From Pseudoalteromonas luteoviolacea (GTDB lineage Bacteria; Pseudomonadota; Gammaproteobacteria; Enterobacterales; Alteromonadaceae), in contig NZ_CP015411.1 of the NCBI RefSeq assembly GCF_001750165.1, positions 2,260,001 through 2,324,000 on the forward strand: DNA of 64,000 nucleotides, written 5' to 3'. This document shows positions 61,467-64,000 of the stretch, piece by piece. Positions within the stretch are counted from its first letter, which is position 1, and every line of letters starts with the position of its first letter. The position numbers and the translations under genes are program-made. The notes beneath the pieces were generated by a model, which made no database searches, was not told the DNA's origin, and was given only the letters and a program-made list of their open reading frames with translations.

Positions 61467-64000
61467 TTATGGTTGTCTGCATTGTTCGCTATTAAAATCA
61501 ACGATAATACTGGTGTCTTTAGTGTCTCCAGACACTTTCAAGTAGGACCAATATTGATTGCCAGCGGGGATGGTAATGCATTCAGACATGGTGCCTGAGT
61601 TAGACTCTGCGTCTTTGTCATTATCACTTGGCCAGCCGCCATTTTTATATAAGATGTGTAAATTACTTTGACCATGTGCGGTAGTAATGGCGATGTTGCG
61701 TGCTGAATCGACACCACCGATACTTAACCAAAGTGCGCCGTCGCCACCAAGACAAGTGGCTTTTCCGGCTTCTAACCGACCACCAGAAATCGGCGATTGA
61801 GCTGCGCAAGCATTAGGGAGCGGTTGGATTGCGTCATTTGACTTGATCGTTACTGTATAGTCTTCAACTTCGCCATCGCCGATATTGCCACAAGCAGAAG
61901 TGGCCTCATCATTGTATTTCATAGCAATACGCATTCGAACAGACTTACCTACATTACCGCTCGGGATAGTGGCAATGCCAGTGACAGTGCCTTTGCCTGA
62001 TAGATTATTGAGTACTTGTTCTGATTGTTCAAATTGTCCGTTTTCATTAAAGTCTATCCACGCAGCCCAGTGCTCTGTGTAGTTGCCCCCTGGGGTTAAG
62101 ATAAACTGATTATCACCTTCGGTTAGCTCAATTACTTGTGAGGTAAAATCGCTATAGCCATTTGCTTGTGAAGCGTTGCTAAATGCGCCTGATTGCACCT
62201 TGGCTATCCATTCATACCTGGTGTTACCTGTTGCTTCGCAATAGCTGATGCTGTTTACGCTAACGCTCGCTTGGGCGCTATGGTTTAGACCATCGTTATC
62301 GGTGACAGTTAAGGTTGCTGTGTAATCTCCAGCTTCCGTGTAGCTGTGAGCTGGGTTTGCTTCAGTACTTGATTGGCCGTCACCGAATTGCCAGAGGTAA
62401 CTGGCAATATTGCCATCTGGATCAGATGAATTTGCACTACTGAATTGAATATCTTTGCCAGCTTCACCAGTATATGGACCGTTCGCAACAGCTATCGGTG
62501 CAAGGTTTTGTGCTCTAACTACAGCGGTTGCAATATCACTTGCGGTGTTACCGTCATTATCGGTCACGGTTAATTTAACTGAGAACGTATTAGCACTATG
62601 GTAAGCATGCGTCGGGTTTGCTTCTGTTGATGTGTTACCATCTCCAAACTCCCATAAATAAGTTGTGATATTGCCATTTGCATCAAATGATCCTGCGCTA
62701 CTAAAGCTGATTGGGTTGTCAAGTAAGCCAGAGTAGGGACCATTTGCCTGTGCGACCGGAAAATCGGAGTTTGCGGCTCTTTCATAATAAACAACAAGTG
62801 AAGCGTCACTGTATTCTAAAAATGGGTCAATCAATAGATTCAGTGTGCCACCACCTGCTGATAATTCGCAGTATTCGCTCAGTCTTGGTGCGCTGAATGG
62901 CCCACAATCAAAAATTTCTTTGGTTGGAACTGCATTCATACTAGCGTACAAATCAGGGTCGCCTTGATACCCACCATTCATTACTGCAATCGTGCGCACA
63001 GCATCAGCTGGGATCTCAAATTGATAGGCTTTTGGTTCAGCGCCTTTTGCTGACTTCAAGTCTTTTATTTCAGCTAAAAAAATACGCTCGCAGCCTGAAC
63101 ACAGCGTATTATCAGTGCCTGCAATGATACTCAGTGTCGCATTGGAATAAGCACTATAAGCATCGATAGCTGTATGATAATTTTCGACACTCGATGGCGC
63201 TGACAGAGTAACTAGTTCAGGAGAGCCTGCACTTCGAAAAGAGATGAAATCCGCCTCCCAATTATCGCCCGTTTTAATAGGCGTTTTGCCTTTTGACACA
63301 TACATATCAGGGTCTTCATCGTATCCGTCAAGGTAAAAAGCGACAGCTTGAGTGCCCTCAGGTACCTGAATCTCGAAGTTGTCTATTTTACCTTTTTCAC
63401 CAGATAAGTTAGTAAAGGATTGGAGAACCTCTCCTTTTGGCGGCACGACTGCACCTGATGAACCATCCCAAGGGTGGTCAGCATTACTGGTATATTCTCC
63501 TAAACCTGTGGCGATAAGGTTGGCGTTTGACCAAAGTGTTGCACGGGCAGGGCCATGGAGTGCGGCGGTCATACGATCGACTTGATCCTTGGTAAACATC
63601 GCATAATTATCGGAGTAGTGCATAAAGTTTTCGGTATTGGTGGCTTGACCTAAACAGTTTTTTGCGTTGTCTTGCAATATGCTGCTACTCATCTGTGGGG
63701 TGTCACAGGTGCCATCTCCAGTCGCGTTACAAAATGGCTCAGAGTGAATAGTACATCCGCCATCAAATGTATGCGGTAAGTTTAGCCAATGGCCAAATTC
63801 ATGGGTTAGTACGGAGCGAAAGTTTTCATTAGTATTGGCACCAATGTAGTCGCCATTGTATACAACACGGGAAAGCCCATTTTGTGACATGCTTAACTGC
63901 GGATACCAAGCCACACCAGAATTATTGGTCTTACCATCATCGTATAAGTCTTGCTGAACATAGATATTCATATACTTAAAGTTATCCCACGCATCAGCAG
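61467..64000 (-). CDS. secreted M43 metalloprotease with PPC, PKD and GEVED modules, 5' end outside window
   Basis: At least 840 codons; the frame is open to the window edge, so the signal peptide and prodomain lie outside. Catalytic zinc motif HEFGHWLNLPH at 63803-63771 (HExxHxxGxxH with Asn for the Gly), followed by the CDTPQ and MHYSDN Met-turn. Then two pre-peptidase C-terminal-like domains, two PKD domains (WEFGDGNTST, WQFGDGQSST), a GEVED domain (GDGEVEDYTVTI), and a C-terminal beta-domain. Secreted endopeptidase of the cytophagalysin/pappalysin type. Confidence 0.88.
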   Translation of the reverse strand, partial: ADAWDNFKYMNIYVQQDLYDDGKTNNSGVAWYPQLSMSQNGLSRVVYNGDYIGANTNENFRSVLTHEFGHWLNLPHTFDGGCTIHSEPFCNATGDGTCDTPQMSSSILQDNAKNCLGQATNTENFMHYSDNYAMFTKDQVDRMTAALHGPARATLWSNANLIATGLGEYTSNADHPWDGSSGAVVPPKGEVLQSFTNLSGEKGKIDNFEIQVPEGTQAVAFYLDGYDEDPDMYVSKGKTPIKTGDNWEADFISFRSAGSPELVTLSAPSSVENYHTAIDAYSAYSNATLSIIAGTDNTLCSGCERIFLAEIKDLKSAKGAEPKAYQFEIPADAVRTIAVMNGGYQGDPDLYASMNAVPTKEIFDCGPFSAPRLSEYCELSAGGGTLNLLIDPFLEYSDASLVVYYERAANSDFPVAQANGPYSGLLDNPISFSSAGSFDANGNITTYLWEFGDGNTSTEANPTHAYHSANTFSVKLTVTDNDGNTASDIATAVVRAQNLAPIAVANGPYTGEAGKDIQFSSANSSDPDGNIASYLWQFGDGQSSTEANPAHSYTEAGDYTATLTVTDNDGLNHSAQASVSVNSISYCEATGNTRYEWIAKVQSGAFSNASQANGYSDFTSQVIELTEGDNQFILTPGGNYTEHWAAWIDFNENGQFEQSEQVLNNLSGKGTVTGIATIPSGNVGKSVRMRIAMKYNDEATSACGNIGDGEVEDYTVTIKSNDAIQPLPNACAAQSPISGGRLEAGKATCLGGDGALWLSIGGVDSARNIAITTAHGQSNLHILYKNGGWPSDNDKDAESNSGTMSECITIPAGNQYWSYLKVSGDTKDTSIIVDFNSEQCRQP

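Overview
The window looks like chromosome of a marine gammaproteobacterium of the Alteromonadales, most likely Pseudoalteromonas or a close relative. This rests on recognised families, not on a search: a bioF-bioC-bioD operon, DUF3080, DUF3718-like and DUF2339 proteins, the ribE/norM divergent pair, many secreted proteases with P-domain, PKD and GEVED modules, and a LodA/LodB-type quinoprotein amino acid oxidase pair. Base composition is moderately AT-rich and intergenic regions are strongly AT-rich.

Layout. 1-2570: end of a biotin operon (bioF partial, bioC, bioD). 3029-8578: secreted kexin-like protease, SDR epimerase, large DUF2339 membrane protein. 8579-10970: repeat-rich zone with eight 47-bp tandem repeats, two ~175-bp REP/BIME-like repeats, and an IS1111-group (IS110 family) element that appears to sit inside a third REP-like palindrome. 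10970-11436: four tRNA-Val(GAC) genes with a convincing promoter. 11477-16926: DUF3080 lipoprotein, NorM-type MATE pump, riboflavin synthase, CPXCG zinc-ribbon protein, a fructosamine-kinase homologue lacking its catalytic residues, DUF445 protein and a DUF3718-like secreted protein. 17399-21004: a two-gene amidohydrolase operon (one active-looking, one without metal ligands) and a secreted unknown. 22007-26186: a 7TM-like sensor fragment, an NmrA-like SDR, gdhA and a DUF2834 protein. 26291-30916: CadC-like regulator, an orphan RiPP-like precursor peptide and a divergent 437-aa unknown. 30999-38196: secreted beta-propeller, LysE exporter, M20 peptidase, secreted alpha/beta hydrolase and a secreted Hint-domain protein. 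38496-40891: nitrilase, two GNATs and a VOC protein, with a REP-like inverted pair. 40945-42924: probable prophage debris (gene fragments, endolysin, palindromes). 43302-50886: chemoreceptor, DUF2237, large M14 peptidase, HisC-like aminotransferase, degenerate CPBP protein. 51115-52296: three consecutive decayed genes (MazG-like with internal deletion, GNAT with stop codon, VOC with frameshift). 52332-55035: mini-FliF-like protein, PNPOx-like protein, PhzF-like protein, RAYT transposase remnant, small membrane protein. 55542-58813: lodB and lodA. 59357-60100: tandem pair of small secreted cysteine proteins. 60333-64000: GAF-GGDEF diguanylate cyclase and a modular M43 metalloprotease running off the window.

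How it fits together. Core metabolism (biotin, riboflavin, glutamate) is interspersed with an accessory repertoire for degrading and sensing peptides and for competition: at least four secreted peptidases (S8, M20, M14, M43), a predicted H2O2-producing LodA-type oxidase, and a RiPP-like precursor. The best candidates for something not yet described are the orphan precursor peptide with its regulator and divergent neighbour (28.4-30.9 kb), the secreted Hint-domain protein, the mini-FliF protein, and the paired cysteine proteins next to lodA. Several homologues of known enzymes have lost catalytic residues, which may indicate regulatory pseudoenzymes or decay.
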